Positions 44,478-53,162 of a DNA stretch of 64,000 nucleotides are shown in pieces (within the stretch, counting starts at the first letter, position 1; each line of letters starts with the position of its first letter). A program made the translations under genes and the position numbers. The notes under the pieces are model-generated. The model saw only the letters and a program-made list of their open reading frames with translations, searched no databases and was not told the DNA's origin. Source of the DNA: Pusillimonas sp044464525 (GTDB taxonomy: Bacteria; Pseudomonadota; Gammaproteobacteria; Burkholderiales; Burkholderiaceae_B); contig NZ_JBIQLE010000014.1 in assembly GCF_044464525.1 (NCBI RefSeq), forward strand, positions 32,262 through 96,261, written 5' to 3'.

Positions 44478-45026
44478 ATGACTTTTCAAATAGAAAAGAT
44501 CCACCACGTGGCCTACCGGTGCAACGATGCCAAAGAAACCGTCGAGTGGTACAAAAAAAATCTGAATATGGATTTTCTACTGGCTTTTGCTGAAAATCAG
44601 GTGCCGTCCACCAAAGAACCCGATCCGTACATGCACATATTTCTTGATGCGGGAAATGAAAATGTGCTGGCCTTCTTCGAGCTCCCCACCAAGCCACCCA
44701 TGGGTAAAGACGCCAACACCCCTGAATGGGTGCAGCATATTGCCCTTAGGGTGAAAGACCAAGAAACGCTCATGACTGCCCGAGCCCATCTGGAAGCCAA
44801 CGGCGTAAAAGTGTTGGGCGTAACAGATCACGGCCTATTTCATTCTATCTATTTCTTCGATCCCAACGGACACCGCCTGGAACTGACCTACAACGATCCA
44901 GCAGCAGCCAGCAAGATTGCTCAGATAACCGAAGAAATGAAGTACGAAATGCTAGAAGAATGGACCAGAACAAAAAATGCGCCTGCACACACGCAATTTC
45001 TGCATGCCACAGAGTTCAAGAACTAA
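44478..45026 (+). CDS. Single-domain VOC protein in the P450/fahA operon
   Basis: 182 aa VOC-fold protein with candidate metal ligands H in KIHHVAYRC near residue 6, H in WVQHIALRV near 90, and E in GHRLELTYND near 133 (2-His-1-Glu). Length matches one-domain type I extradiol dioxygenases as well as glyoxalases. No cupin-type homogentisate dioxygenase is in the window, so it could be the ring-cleaving enzyme between the P450 and maiA, or an accessory isomerase. GGAG lies upstream of the ATG. Activity is inferred only. Confidence 0.85.
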   Translation: MTFQIEKIHHVAYRCNDAKETVEWYKKNLNMDFLLAFAENQVPSTKEPDPYMHIFLDAGNENVLAFFELPTKPPMGKDANTPEWVQHIALRVKDQETLMTARAHLEANGVKVLGVTDHGLFHSIYFFDPNGHRLELTYNDPAAASKIAQITEEMKYEMLEEWTRTKNAPAHTQFLHATEFKN

Positions 45027-45050
45027 GGTCTAGTCAGCACGGAACAAAAA

Positions 45051-47336
45051 ATGAGCAACCCAGAAAACGACGCCGTCCGAAAGTGCCCCTTTCACGCCTC
45101 TGCTGATCTAGACATGCGGGCAGCTCGTTTCGACATGTTTGACTCAGGCTATCAATCTTCTCCGGCGGAATCACTAAAAGAATTCCGCCAAGAGAAGCCC
45201 ATATTCTTTTCCGAAACCATGAATTACTGGGTGGTTACACGATACAAAGACATCAAAGAGATTTTTCGTGACCCGGTTCTATTTTCGGCCCGTAACGTAC
45301 TAGAAAAATTCACCCCAAATAGTCAGGAAGCCGATGCCGTACTGAAGTCTTACGATTACGCCATGAATAAAACCTTGGTGAACGAAGACGAACCCATACA
45401 TACCGAACGTCGCCGCGAACTGCTCGAGGCCTTTAGCTCGCCCAATCTTGAAGCGCTCCGCGAAACCACCCGCGATCTGGTTAAAAAACAGGTAGACAGC
45501 TTTATTAATGATGGCAAGGTCGAGCTGCTTTCCACGCTGTTGTGGGAAGTTCCCCTGGTTATTGCACTGAAGTTTTTGGGTGTGCCCGATAGCGACATTG
45601 CCGAACTACAAAAATATGGTGTGGCGCACAAGGTAAATACCTGGGGCAAACCGTCGCCTGAAGAACAGGTGCATGTCGCCACTATGGTCGGCAAGTTCTG
45701 GTACTACTCTGGCCAGGTCTTAAAGCGCATGAAAGAAAATGGAGGCGATGAAAAAGGGTGGATGTACGACATGATTCGAAAAAACCGTTCGAACCCACGT
45801 GTCGTCACAGACAACTATCTTCATTCCATGATGATGGCAATACTGGTGGCTGCCCACGAAACCACGTCAACCTCTACTGCCAACGCCATACAACACTTAC
45901 TTGCTACGCCGGGTCTATGGAAAAAGCTGCACGACCATCCGCACATGATCCCTGCAGCGGTAGAAGAATGTTTACGCTATGCAGGGCCTATCGTGGCATG
46001 GCGCCGAGAAGCCACGGCCGACACCGAGATTGCCGGCGTCAAGATTGCAAAAGGCGAAAAGCTGTTTTTGGTGATGGCGGCAGCCAATCGCGATCCTGAG
46101 CATTTCGAAAACCCTGATTATCTAGACATACAACGCGACAACGCCAGCGAACATCTTTCGTTTGGCTATGGGGCCCATCAGTGCTTGGGTAAAAATATAG
46201 GCCGTATGGAGATGTGCGTCGTCATTGAAGAGCTGACACGGCGCATTCCCTATTTGCAGTTGTCGGAACAACAGTTCACTAATCTGCCCAACACGTCCTT
46301 TCATGGTCCTGAAGAACTGTGGCTGCACTGGGACACCAGGAAAATTGTCGCCGACACATCGGGGCAGAGGGCATTCCCAATAGGTAACCCCGACAAAAAA
46401 CAGATATACCGCAACACAAAAGTTGTCAGTATCAAGCAGCTGACCCACGATATTAAAGAAATAACGCTAGAAACGGATGACACAGCTCTTGAACTGCCTA
46501 CTGCCAGCCCCGGGGCTCACATAGAACTGCTTTTGCCCAATGGCCTGGTCCGGAAGTATTCCCTGTGCCCCAGCGCGAAGCAGTATGTAATTGCAGTACA
46601 ACGGGAAGAGCACGGTGGCGGCGGCTCGGCATGGATCCACGAAAACCTGCACGTAGGCGATACACTAAAAATACGTGGCCCGAAAAACTTCTTTAAATTG
46701 AACCTAGGGGCTAACGATTATTTATTGATCGCGGGGGGTATTGGTGTCACGCCTATTTTTTCCATGGCTTACGCGCTAAACAAGGCGGGAAAACCATACT
46801 CTTTGGTTTATTGTGGTCGCAACAGAAACGAACTAGCCTATCTGGAACAAATACAGGCAGACACGACGAACCTGCAGGTTTGCATATCGTCTGAAGGAAG
46901 TCGGGCCGACCTCGACGCCCTTCTTAAAAGCCAAAAACCGAGCACCCATGTCTATGCCTGCGGCCCCGAACGCATGCTAAACGAATTGGATTTATTAGCT
47001 AATAAATACGGCTTGCCTCTTACATTCGAGCTATTTAGCTCGGTTAGCAGTGTATTAAACCCCGAGCTGGAAACCCCTTTCGATGTTGAGCTGACGACTA
47101 CCGGCAAAACGTATCATGTGCCGCGTGACAAAACCTTGCTAGAGGTTCTTCTCGAGAATGGTGTTGATGTACCCAACGACTGCGAGGAAGGATTGTGCGG
47201 CAGCTGTGAAGTCGTTGTTGAAGCGGGCGAAATAGAACACCGAGACAAGGTACTTAGTACATCAGAAAAAGCCGCCAGTAAGCTAATGATTACTTGCTGT
47301 TCACGTGCAAAAGGCAAAATTAGAATCGCCCTTTGA
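45051..47336 (+). CDS. Self-sufficient cytochrome P450 (CYP116B-type fusion)
   Basis: 761 aa fusion of P450 and reductase. P450 part: I-helix LVAAHETTSTSTANA near residue 265, ExxR-type segment, K-helix region, and heme loop SFGYGAHQCLGKNIG with Cys378. From about residue 440 a phthalate-dioxygenase-reductase-like module follows: flavin segment RKYSLCPSAKQYVIAVQRE, NAD site LLIAGGIGVTPIFSMA, and YACGPERML. The C-terminal ferredoxin has CEEGLCGSC (711-719) and a final cysteine near 749. This order is that of P450RhF/CYP116B. It would hydroxylate or dealkylate an aromatic substrate with NAD(P)H as sole reductant. Confidence 0.94.
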   Translation: MSNPENDAVRKCPFHASADLDMRAARFDMFDSGYQSSPAESLKEFRQEKPIFFSETMNYWVVTRYKDIKEIFRDPVLFSARNVLEKFTPNSQEADAVLKSYDYAMNKTLVNEDEPIHTERRRELLEAFSSPNLEALRETTRDLVKKQVDSFINDGKVELLSTLLWEVPLVIALKFLGVPDSDIAELQKYGVAHKVNTWGKPSPEEQVHVATMVGKFWYYSGQVLKRMKENGGDEKGWMYDMIRKNRSNPRVVTDNYLHSMMMAILVAAHETTSTSTANAIQHLLATPGLWKKLHDHPHMIPAAVEECLRYAGPIVAWRREATADTEIAGVKIAKGEKLFLVMAAANRDPEHFENPDYLDIQRDNASEHLSFGYGAHQCLGKNIGRMEMCVVIEELTRRIPYLQLSEQQFTNLPNTSFHGPEELWLHWDTRKIVADTSGQRAFPIGNPDKKQIYRNTKVVSIKQLTHDIKEITLETDDTALELPTASPGAHIELLLPNGLVRKYSLCPSAKQYVIAVQREEHGGGGSAWIHENLHVGDTLKIRGPKNFFKLNLGANDYLLIAGGIGVTPIFSMAYALNKAGKPYSLVYCGRNRNELAYLEQIQADTTNLQVCISSEGSRADLDALLKSQKPSTHVYACGPERMLNELDLLANKYGLPLTFELFSSVSSVLNPELETPFDVELTTTGKTYHVPRDKTLLEVLLENGVDVPNDCEEGLCGSCEVVVEAGEIEHRDKVLSTSEKAASKLMITCCSRAKGKIRIAL

Positions 47337-47357
47337 TTTCATAATTAGGAGACTTCA

Positions 47358-48389
47358 ATGTTAAAAAAATATATAACTGCTTTAACCCTGGGTGCAGCTT
47401 CCCTAGCCATTAGTGCCAGTGCCGGCGCCCAAACCACCCTTAACGTAAGCACTTGGTTACCGCCCACCCATGTGCAAAATAGCGTAGTTTGGCCCACGTG
47501 GGCAAAGTGGGTGGAAGACGCCACTGACGGGCGTGTGAAGGTCAATATTGAATACACGTCCAACAACCCAACGCAGTTATTCCAAATGGTTGAAGACGGT
47601 GTAAGCGATGCGGCGTTTAGCTTCCATGGTTTTGTACCGGGGCGCTTCGATCTGCAAGAAATCGTAGAACTGCCTGGTTTGGGTGTGAACTCTGAAGCGG
47701 CGTCGGTAGCCCACTGGCGTACCTATCAAAAGTACATGACCGAATCTGGCGAGCATGATGGCCTAGAGCTCCTAGCATTGTTTGCGCATGGCCAAGGCGT
47801 TATGCAAACCAACTTTCCTGTACGAAGCCTTGATGACTTAAAGGGTAAAAAGATTCGTATCGGTGGCGGAGTACAAGCTGAAATCGGTAAACGCCTAGGT
47901 ATAACCCCCGTCGCAGCACCAGGCAACAAGGTGTATGAACTATTGCAAACTGGCGTGGTCGATGGCGTATTTATGCCCGCAACCGAACAAAAAGCACAAA
48001 GGCTAGTAGAAGTTGCGCCTCATATCACCATACTGCCTACCGGTATGTACATGGGCAGCTTTGTTATGTTCATCAATCCTGATTTCTTAGATTCCTTAAG
48101 CAAAGAAGACGCGGCTGCCATCAGAAGTGTTTCTGGCGAAAAGCTGTCTCAGATGGCGGGTAAGTCTTGGGATATTGCAGACACAGAAGCCCTGGCTTAT
48201 GCAAAAGAAAACGGCGCCACTGTTCAGGAATTAACCGCTGACGACAGTATCACCATAGCCTACAACGAAAAAGTTAAAGGTCTGGACGAAGAATGGCTGG
48301 CACGGGTTGCAAACAAGGGTATCGATGCCAAAGCCGCGTTGCAAATGCTACGCGACGAGGCGAAAGCTTACGCTGCAACACAACAGTAA
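47358..48389 (+). CDS. TRAP transporter substrate-binding protein (DctP family)
   Basis: 343 aa. Signal peptide MLKKYITALTLGAASLAIS with cleavage near AGAQ. TTLNVSTWLPPTHVQNSVVWPTW starts the mature DctP fold, followed by LDDLKGKKIRIGGGVQAE and KVYELLQTGVVDGVFMP, which includes the ligand-binding Arg of the family. Ribosome site AGGAGACTTCA. It lies 21 bp after the P450, in one operon, and probably binds the acid that the P450 oxidises. Confidence 0.93.
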   Translation: MLKKYITALTLGAASLAISASAGAQTTLNVSTWLPPTHVQNSVVWPTWAKWVEDATDGRVKVNIEYTSNNPTQLFQMVEDGVSDAAFSFHGFVPGRFDLQEIVELPGLGVNSEAASVAHWRTYQKYMTESGEHDGLELLALFAHGQGVMQTNFPVRSLDDLKGKKIRIGGGVQAEIGKRLGITPVAAPGNKVYELLQTGVVDGVFMPATEQKAQRLVEVAPHITILPTGMYMGSFVMFINPDFLDSLSKEDAAAIRSVSGEKLSQMAGKSWDIADTEALAYAKENGATVQELTADDSITIAYNEKVKGLDEEWLARVANKGIDAKAALQMLRDEAKAYAATQQ

Positions 48390-48409
48390 ACTGGCCCGGA
48401 ACACTGATC

Positions 48410-48946
48410 ATGGCTTTTATTGCCTGGGTAAATCAGCAGTATGAAGAAAAAGGGCCAATCAAATGGTTGGCCTTCTTTCTTGAATTAATTGCTGCCGTCG
48501 TTCTTTTCCTTCTTATGGTTTTAACGTGCGCCGACGTTGTGGGTCGTTATTTTTTAAGCAACCCCATAAAAGGCGCTACTGAACTAACTGAAATGGGGCT
48601 GGCAGTCGTACTGTTTTCTGCTATGCCGGTAATCACTTGGCGTGGGGGTCATATAGTTGTTGATTTGATTGACTCAATTCTACCGAATGCACTCATAAAA
48701 GTGCTGGTCTGGATATCGACACTATTGGTCTCAGTCTCTTTATATTTTGCTGCAATACGCGTATATGAAATAGGCGCACGCAGCCTTAAACGTGGCATAA
48801 CCACCGATTTTCTACATATACCAGTGGGCTTGGTAATACAGTACATCGCTGTTTTAAGCTGGGTCACCAGTGCCGGCTTAATTGTTTACTCCCTATTGAA
48901 TTCAATCCGTCTACACAACAAAAACAAAGCTGAGGCTAAAAAGTGA
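48410..48946 (+). CDS. TRAP transporter small permease (DctQ family)
   Basis: 178 aa from the ATG at 48410, with four membrane segments (about residues 18-45, 58-78, 95-117, 135-158). Family pattern: VLTCADVVGRYFLSNPIKGATELTEMG and ITWRGGHIVVDLID. The frame extends upstream into the binding-protein gene, but the shorter start gives the normal DctQ N-terminus. Overlaps the large-permease start by 4 bp. Confidence 0.9.
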   Translation: MAFIAWVNQQYEEKGPIKWLAFFLELIAAVVLFLLMVLTCADVVGRYFLSNPIKGATELTEMGLAVVLFSAMPVITWRGGHIVVDLIDSILPNALIKVLVWISTLLVSVSLYFAAIRVYEIGARSLKRGITTDFLHIPVGLVIQYIAVLSWVTSAGLIVYSLLNSIRLHNKNKAEAKK

Positions 48947-50271
48947 GCGTTATTCTTGTCGGCTTCGGTGTTTTATTAACGCTAATATTGTTGGTGCGAG
49001 TACCCATAGCTTTTGCGATGGGTATCGTAGGTTTTTTTGGCTTTGCAGTACTGAATGGCCTTAACTGGGATAACTTCGCCACCTATCGCTGGAGCGTCCC
49101 GTTATCGTTGTCTGCGAACCGAATAATAGACACCGTGCAAGACTACGGTCTTTCAATAATCCCGCTGTTTATTCTTATGGGCAACCTGGTTAATCGATCG
49201 GGTTTGTCACGCGAGCTCTATGCCGCTTCCTATGCCTTTCTAGGGCACAGAAAAGGCGGCCTTGCCATGGCAACGGTAGTTGCTTGCGGAGGGTTTTCCG
49301 CCGTGTGCGGGTCTAGCCTGGCAACGGCGGCCACGATGTCCAAGGTGGCAATGCCCCCCATGCGGCGCTATGGTTACTCTGATTCTTTAGCCACAGCATC
49401 AATCGCTGCCGGGGGCACTTTAGGCATATTGATACCCCCTAGTATCATGCTTATTATTTATGGCTTGCTAACTGAAACCAGTATCCGCGAGCTATTCGCC
49501 GCAGGTCTTTTGCCAGGCATACTGGGCATATTTTTATATCTTGCCGCAGTTAAGTACACCGTCTGGCGCAACCCGTCTTCGGGCCCTGCCGGCGAACGCA
49601 TGAGCTGGCCCGAGCGCTTTCAGGCTCTTCTCGGCGTACGAAATATTCTGGCACTTTTCGCGCTGGTAATGGGCGGGATATATTTAGGTATCTTTACCCC
49701 TACCGAGGCCGCCGGCATAGGTGCTGGGGGCGCGTTTATTATTGCGCTGCTCAGGCGTACCCTGACATGGGCTAACTTATTCGAGACGCTTGCCGAAAGC
49801 GCCAGAACTTCTGCCACGTTGTTTGCGATAGTTATAGGTGCACTGATATTTTCGGATTTTATCAACCGTGCCGGTCTTCCTGTTTTGTTGGTTGATTTCG
49901 TCCAGGGGCTAAATATAAGTCCTATAGCTGTAATTTTTGCCATTCTGCTTATTTACATCGTCTTGGGTATGGTTTTAGAAAGCTTATCCATGCTTTTACT
50001 TACCATACCGGTTTTCTTTCCACTGGTTGCCGAGCTAGGCTTTGACTTGGTCTGGTTTGGAATAGTCGCCGTGGTGGTCACAGAAATTGGCCTAATCAGC
50101 CCACCCGTCGGAATGAATATATTCGTGCTGTCTGCCGTCCTTAAAGATGTAAAGACAGGCACCGTATTTAAAGGAATAGTGCCGTTTTTTACGGCTGACC
50201 TGGTGCGTTTAGGTTTAATCGTCGCGTTTGTACCAATATCGTTATGGCTACCAAACTTACTGTATAAGTAG
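48943..50271 (+). CDS. TRAP transporter large permease (DctM family)
   Basis: 442 aa from a GTG overlapping the DctQ stop (GTGA). About 12 membrane segments; motifs VPIAFAMGIVGFFGFA, AVCGSSLATAATMSKVAMP, GGTLGILIPPSIMLIIYG, and PPVGMNIFVLSAV. Closely similar in arrangement to the DctM at 14559, but the gene is more AT rich, as is its operon. Last gene before the hairpin at 50290-50335. Confidence 0.93.
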   Translation: MSVILVGFGVLLTLILLVRVPIAFAMGIVGFFGFAVLNGLNWDNFATYRWSVPLSLSANRIIDTVQDYGLSIIPLFILMGNLVNRSGLSRELYAASYAFLGHRKGGLAMATVVACGGFSAVCGSSLATAATMSKVAMPPMRRYGYSDSLATASIAAGGTLGILIPPSIMLIIYGLLTETSIRELFAAGLLPGILGIFLYLAAVKYTVWRNPSSGPAGERMSWPERFQALLGVRNILALFALVMGGIYLGIFTPTEAAGIGAGGAFIIALLRRTLTWANLFETLAESARTSATLFAIVIGALIFSDFINRAGLPVLLVDFVQGLNISPIAVIFAILLIYIVLGMVLESLSMLLLTIPVFFPLVAELGFDLVWFGIVAVVVTEIGLISPPVGMNIFVLSAVLKDVKTGTVFKGIVPFFTADLVRLGLIVAFVPISLWLPNLLYK

Positions 50272-50289
50272 TCAGTCGTGTAGAAAAAA

Positions 50290-50335
50290 ATAACCCCTTG
50301 GTTTTATAGATGTTTCTATAAAACCAAGGGGTTAT
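50290..50335. terminator. Perfect 21-bp hairpin at the operon end
   Basis: Stem ATAACCCCTTGGTTTTATAGA and its exact complement around a TGTT loop. On the reverse strand the stem is followed by seven to eight T, so it is a strong terminator for leftward transcription. As a long hairpin right after the DctM stop it probably also ends the rightward operon. Confidence 0.8.
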
Positions 50336-50342
50336 GCATAAC

Positions 50343-50363
50343 TGGCGGAGACGGAGGGATTCG
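50343..50363 (-). repeat. tRNA-Ser 3'-end fragment (att-like site)
   Basis: The reverse strand reads CGAATCCCTCCGTCTCCGCCA, the T-arm/acceptor/CCA end expected for a tRNA-Ser beginning GGAGACG. The match ends after the T-loop TTCG, and no tRNA body follows. This is the footprint left by an element inserted into a tRNA-Ser gene. It marks the left limit of the accessory region; the rest of 50272-50636 holds no convincing gene. Confidence 0.6.
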
Positions 50364-50636
50364 CGATCAATAAATTAAAACACAATAAATTCAAAGACTT
50401 ACTCGCGGCGCCGCGAATCGTTGTGTAGAAGATATGTGTAGAACCTAACTCATCATCATAATCCTGTTCGCAAAAAAAATCCAGCTCTAGTTCGCACCAA
50501 TCCAGCCACGAATTTCTACAGCGCTGGCGATTTTCTTCGTACAAAAGGACTACGTCGGACCATTGATAGTTCGCGGCTGAGTGCTGAATTGGGGAGCCGG
50601 CATTCCGCCACCGGCGAAGTGCTCGGTGCGCAGCCC

Positions 50637-51797
50637 CTAAGGAATCGGTTCGTGACTAAACCGTCCCGACTCAACTGTTGTCCCTCCAAATGCTTTCCAC
50701 GATGCCAATCGTCTGTCGTAGTATTCACTGCCAATTTTTAACGGCGTACCCATTGATATCATTTCTTCATCAACGACTCGTACAGCTCTGGACGAAGAGC
50801 AGATCTCTGCTTGTTGGTATAAAAAATCAAAAATGTAAGTTTTTGCGCTGTTTCCCCCTGAAGCTCTAGCTCTCTTCTGGAGTTTTTCATTAATAATCTC
50901 TTTGATATCTGCTTTCTCAGATTCTTTCATTCGAGAACCGAAAACGATGCCGACAACCTGGTTGAAGTCATAATGGAACAGTCGCTGATAATTACTATAC
51001 GCTGACTTTCCCGATACATATCTGCTCGGTTGGGGCAATAACAACCGATACTCTTTCTCATAAGCCCAACATTCATTCTTAGTTAATAGCTGTTGTCGAA
51101 TGTTGTCATGGAAATCCAAACGCTCTTTTTCAGTCTTGAACTCATACCCAGTGTAAATACCTGGCAACAAACTAAATGCATCTATAGAAGCCAACTCGTT
51201 TGCGTAGGTTATCGCAGCAACTCTAAATCCCTTGCCGATGGCGGTTGTATGACTAGGGCTCACAGACAAACTATTCTTAGTACGTTCTGGGCACTGGTTT
51301 AAGAAACCGGCTATAGGGCGGTAGATCAGGCAATATCCAGAATGACTCCCAGCATAATGAGACCACATCAACATCTCATCGTTACAACCTGAAAGTGAGA
51401 TTGAGTACCCTGCATTTGGCGCATAAAGCGACAACATCGCTTTGAACTCTTCCAGAAAATCAGATATCCCCCGCATATCATGAAAACTCAGCGTATGGGT
51501 TTTTGCAATGCTGTCAGCCACGTTAGATGAGTGAAGGTGATACTCGCTAAGCAGCTTTTCATATGACATCGGGCAAATGCTCGAGAAGTAATCTGCTGCC
51601 ACTTCTCCCCATGTGTGTCCACCCAAAAACCTACGGATTGCTCTCAACCAAATTCCTTCGCTTTTATCGGAAAACTCAAATTTGGATTGCATATCCATAG
51701 GGTCATTGAGTTCTTCACGTGAAGCGAAGTACCACTCGTCATACCGGAGTTCCTTTTGAGTTAAGAGATTCCAAGGACGATACCTATAAACGTGCAT
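50637..51797 (-). CDS. DUF2971 domain-containing protein
   Basis: 386 aa. The DUF2971 pattern is recognisable: MHVYRYRPWNLLTQKELRYDEWYFASREELNDPMD (shown in parts), then MLMWSHYAGSHSGYCLIYRP near residue 165, a YEKEYRLLLP-like segment near 250, and a C-terminal extension. The family's function is unknown; members often occur on mobile elements and near defence genes. It is transcribed leftward, directly downstream of the structured region at 51850-52990 on the same strand, so that RNA could be its leader. It lies just inside the tRNA-Ser fragment. Confidence 0.8.
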   Translation of the reverse strand: MHVYRYRPWNLLTQKELRYDEWYFASREELNDPMDMQSKFEFSDKSEGIWLRAIRRFLGGHTWGEVAADYFSSICPMSYEKLLSEYHLHSSNVADSIAKTHTLSFHDMRGISDFLEEFKAMLSLYAPNAGYSISLSGCNDEMLMWSHYAGSHSGYCLIYRPIAGFLNQCPERTKNSLSVSPSHTTAIGKGFRVAAITYANELASIDAFSLLPGIYTGYEFKTEKERLDFHDNIRQQLLTKNECWAYEKEYRLLLPQPSRYVSGKSAYSNYQRLFHYDFNQVVGIVFGSRMKESEKADIKEIINEKLQKRARASGGNSAKTYIFDFLYQQAEICSSSRAVRVVDEEMISMGTPLKIGSEYYDRRLASWKAFGGTTVESGRFSHEPIP

Positions 51798-51849
51798 GCT
51801 GATTTCCCGTAAGAAGCCTAATAAGTATTAGAACGCATACTCTGATAAG

Positions 51850-52990
51850 GCGCTCTCGAACACGCTCTTCATGCCGAGAATTGAAGCCGTTGCTGCGCCA
51901 TCGTATCTCCAGCGGGGACGATCAACCGGAGTATCCAAGAAGGACGCCCCGCTGTTGCTGGGCGGCCGAGATCATCCAATGCCGAGAGTGGCCCAGATGA
52001 GTATGTCGTATTTCCTCCGTTCAAGTTTCCCGATAAAGTTCTTCCTAACCCACTGTTCAGCCCGCCAAGGCCGAAGTTCAGTCGAGCCGCCGCCAAGCGG
52101 CGCGACTGGCGTTTCATTGCAGGAGGCCGCCAAGCCTCACCCCCGACTGTCGGGGTACACACATTGCTTTTAGATCGCTGGCAGTTTTCGAGTCGCCTTT
52201 CAGCGTCGCCTCATGCTTACCTGATTAGGGCTCGCAATCGGCTCGAACTCTACTATCCGCCGCTCCCTCTCCCTTGCTCACTGGTGCCACCCGGCTCAGC
52301 GCAAATCGGAGATTCCCACGTTAGTTCCAGTGGTCTCACCACGATTTAAGGCTCTGTCATCTCAAGGTTGGTGCATCGCATACGCTTACCCGGTCGCCCG
52401 GTTTCAGCCCTCGATGTTCCGTAGCTAGGCTTACCTGCCCAACCTCTCACAGACGAATCACTCCCAGAAGGAGCAGGCCCAAGGTGATTACTCAGATGAG
52501 GGACTCACACCCCCAATTACAGGCTTAAGCTATCCATAGACCCTCGCGTTATCTGCGAGGTGCCGAGCAGTCCAGGTTTCCCCTCGTGCCCCTGACGCAT
52601 TACTGCGCCCTCATAAGCCCACCTGCCGAGTCCTCGTCATAGCCGTTCAGTTCCAGCTATCCCAAGGGCGGATTGGCTACCGCTATCCACGTGAACAGGG
52701 TCTGGGCGTGTTACCACGCCTCCCGTTTCCGTGTCGCCCAACACCGCTTTTGCGGATTGGGTCGAAGAAGGGTTGTCACCCTCCAGCGCCCATTTCAGCC
52801 GTACGAGCCACGATTAAGCGGCATACAGCTAAAGCGATCTTCTGAGGTTTGGCGAACCTCAGCATGGGGTTTCCCCCTGTGGCAATGTATGTGTGCAAGT
52901 TGGCGGTCTGCTCAGTGCACCCGACATTACGCCAGGATCACTGAGCAGACCGCCACGCGTGTGGAGACGCCCGCTGCTCTCGCATCGCCG
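51850..52990 (-). ncRNA. Candidate large structured non-coding RNA (about 1.1 kb)
   Basis: Gene-free, hairpin-rich sequence. On the reverse strand three stems close GNRA loops: GGGG-GAAA-CCCC (52866-52877), GGCGTG-GTAA-CACGCC (52705-52720), and GGGT-GACA-ACCC (52770-52781). Other stems: CTGAGGTT/AACCTCAG (52842-52862), CCTCGC/GCGAGG (52542-52560), GTGGT/ACCAC (52330-52342), CCCCGA/TCGGGG (52141-52155), and a perfect 16-bp pair at 52902-52917/52939-52954. GNRA polarity points to leftward transcription. Short frames here are overlapping and lack ribosome sites. Ends are guesses and no known family could be assigned from memory. Confidence 0.5.
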
Positions 52991-53162
52991 CCAGCCCTCG
53001 CGTAACTCTCTGCGCATACATTTCGCTCGTTCCTCGACTCTGTATAGCTCCGAACTCTCTCTTCGGTATGGAACATCATTATGTGCGGCGCTGTCGCGCC
53101 AAATGACATAACAATTCTGCGGCTCGGCGCTATACCTCTTTGAACCCCCTCAAGGAGAAGAC

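Noticed and set aside
51850..52990. Group II intron or retron RNA as an explanation of the structured region
   Set aside because: No reverse transcriptase gene is present and I could not find a convincing domain V or GTGYG intron start.
51869..53005. Several short open frames on both strands inside the structured region
   Set aside because: They overlap each other on opposite strands, lack ribosome sites, and coincide with base-paired stems.
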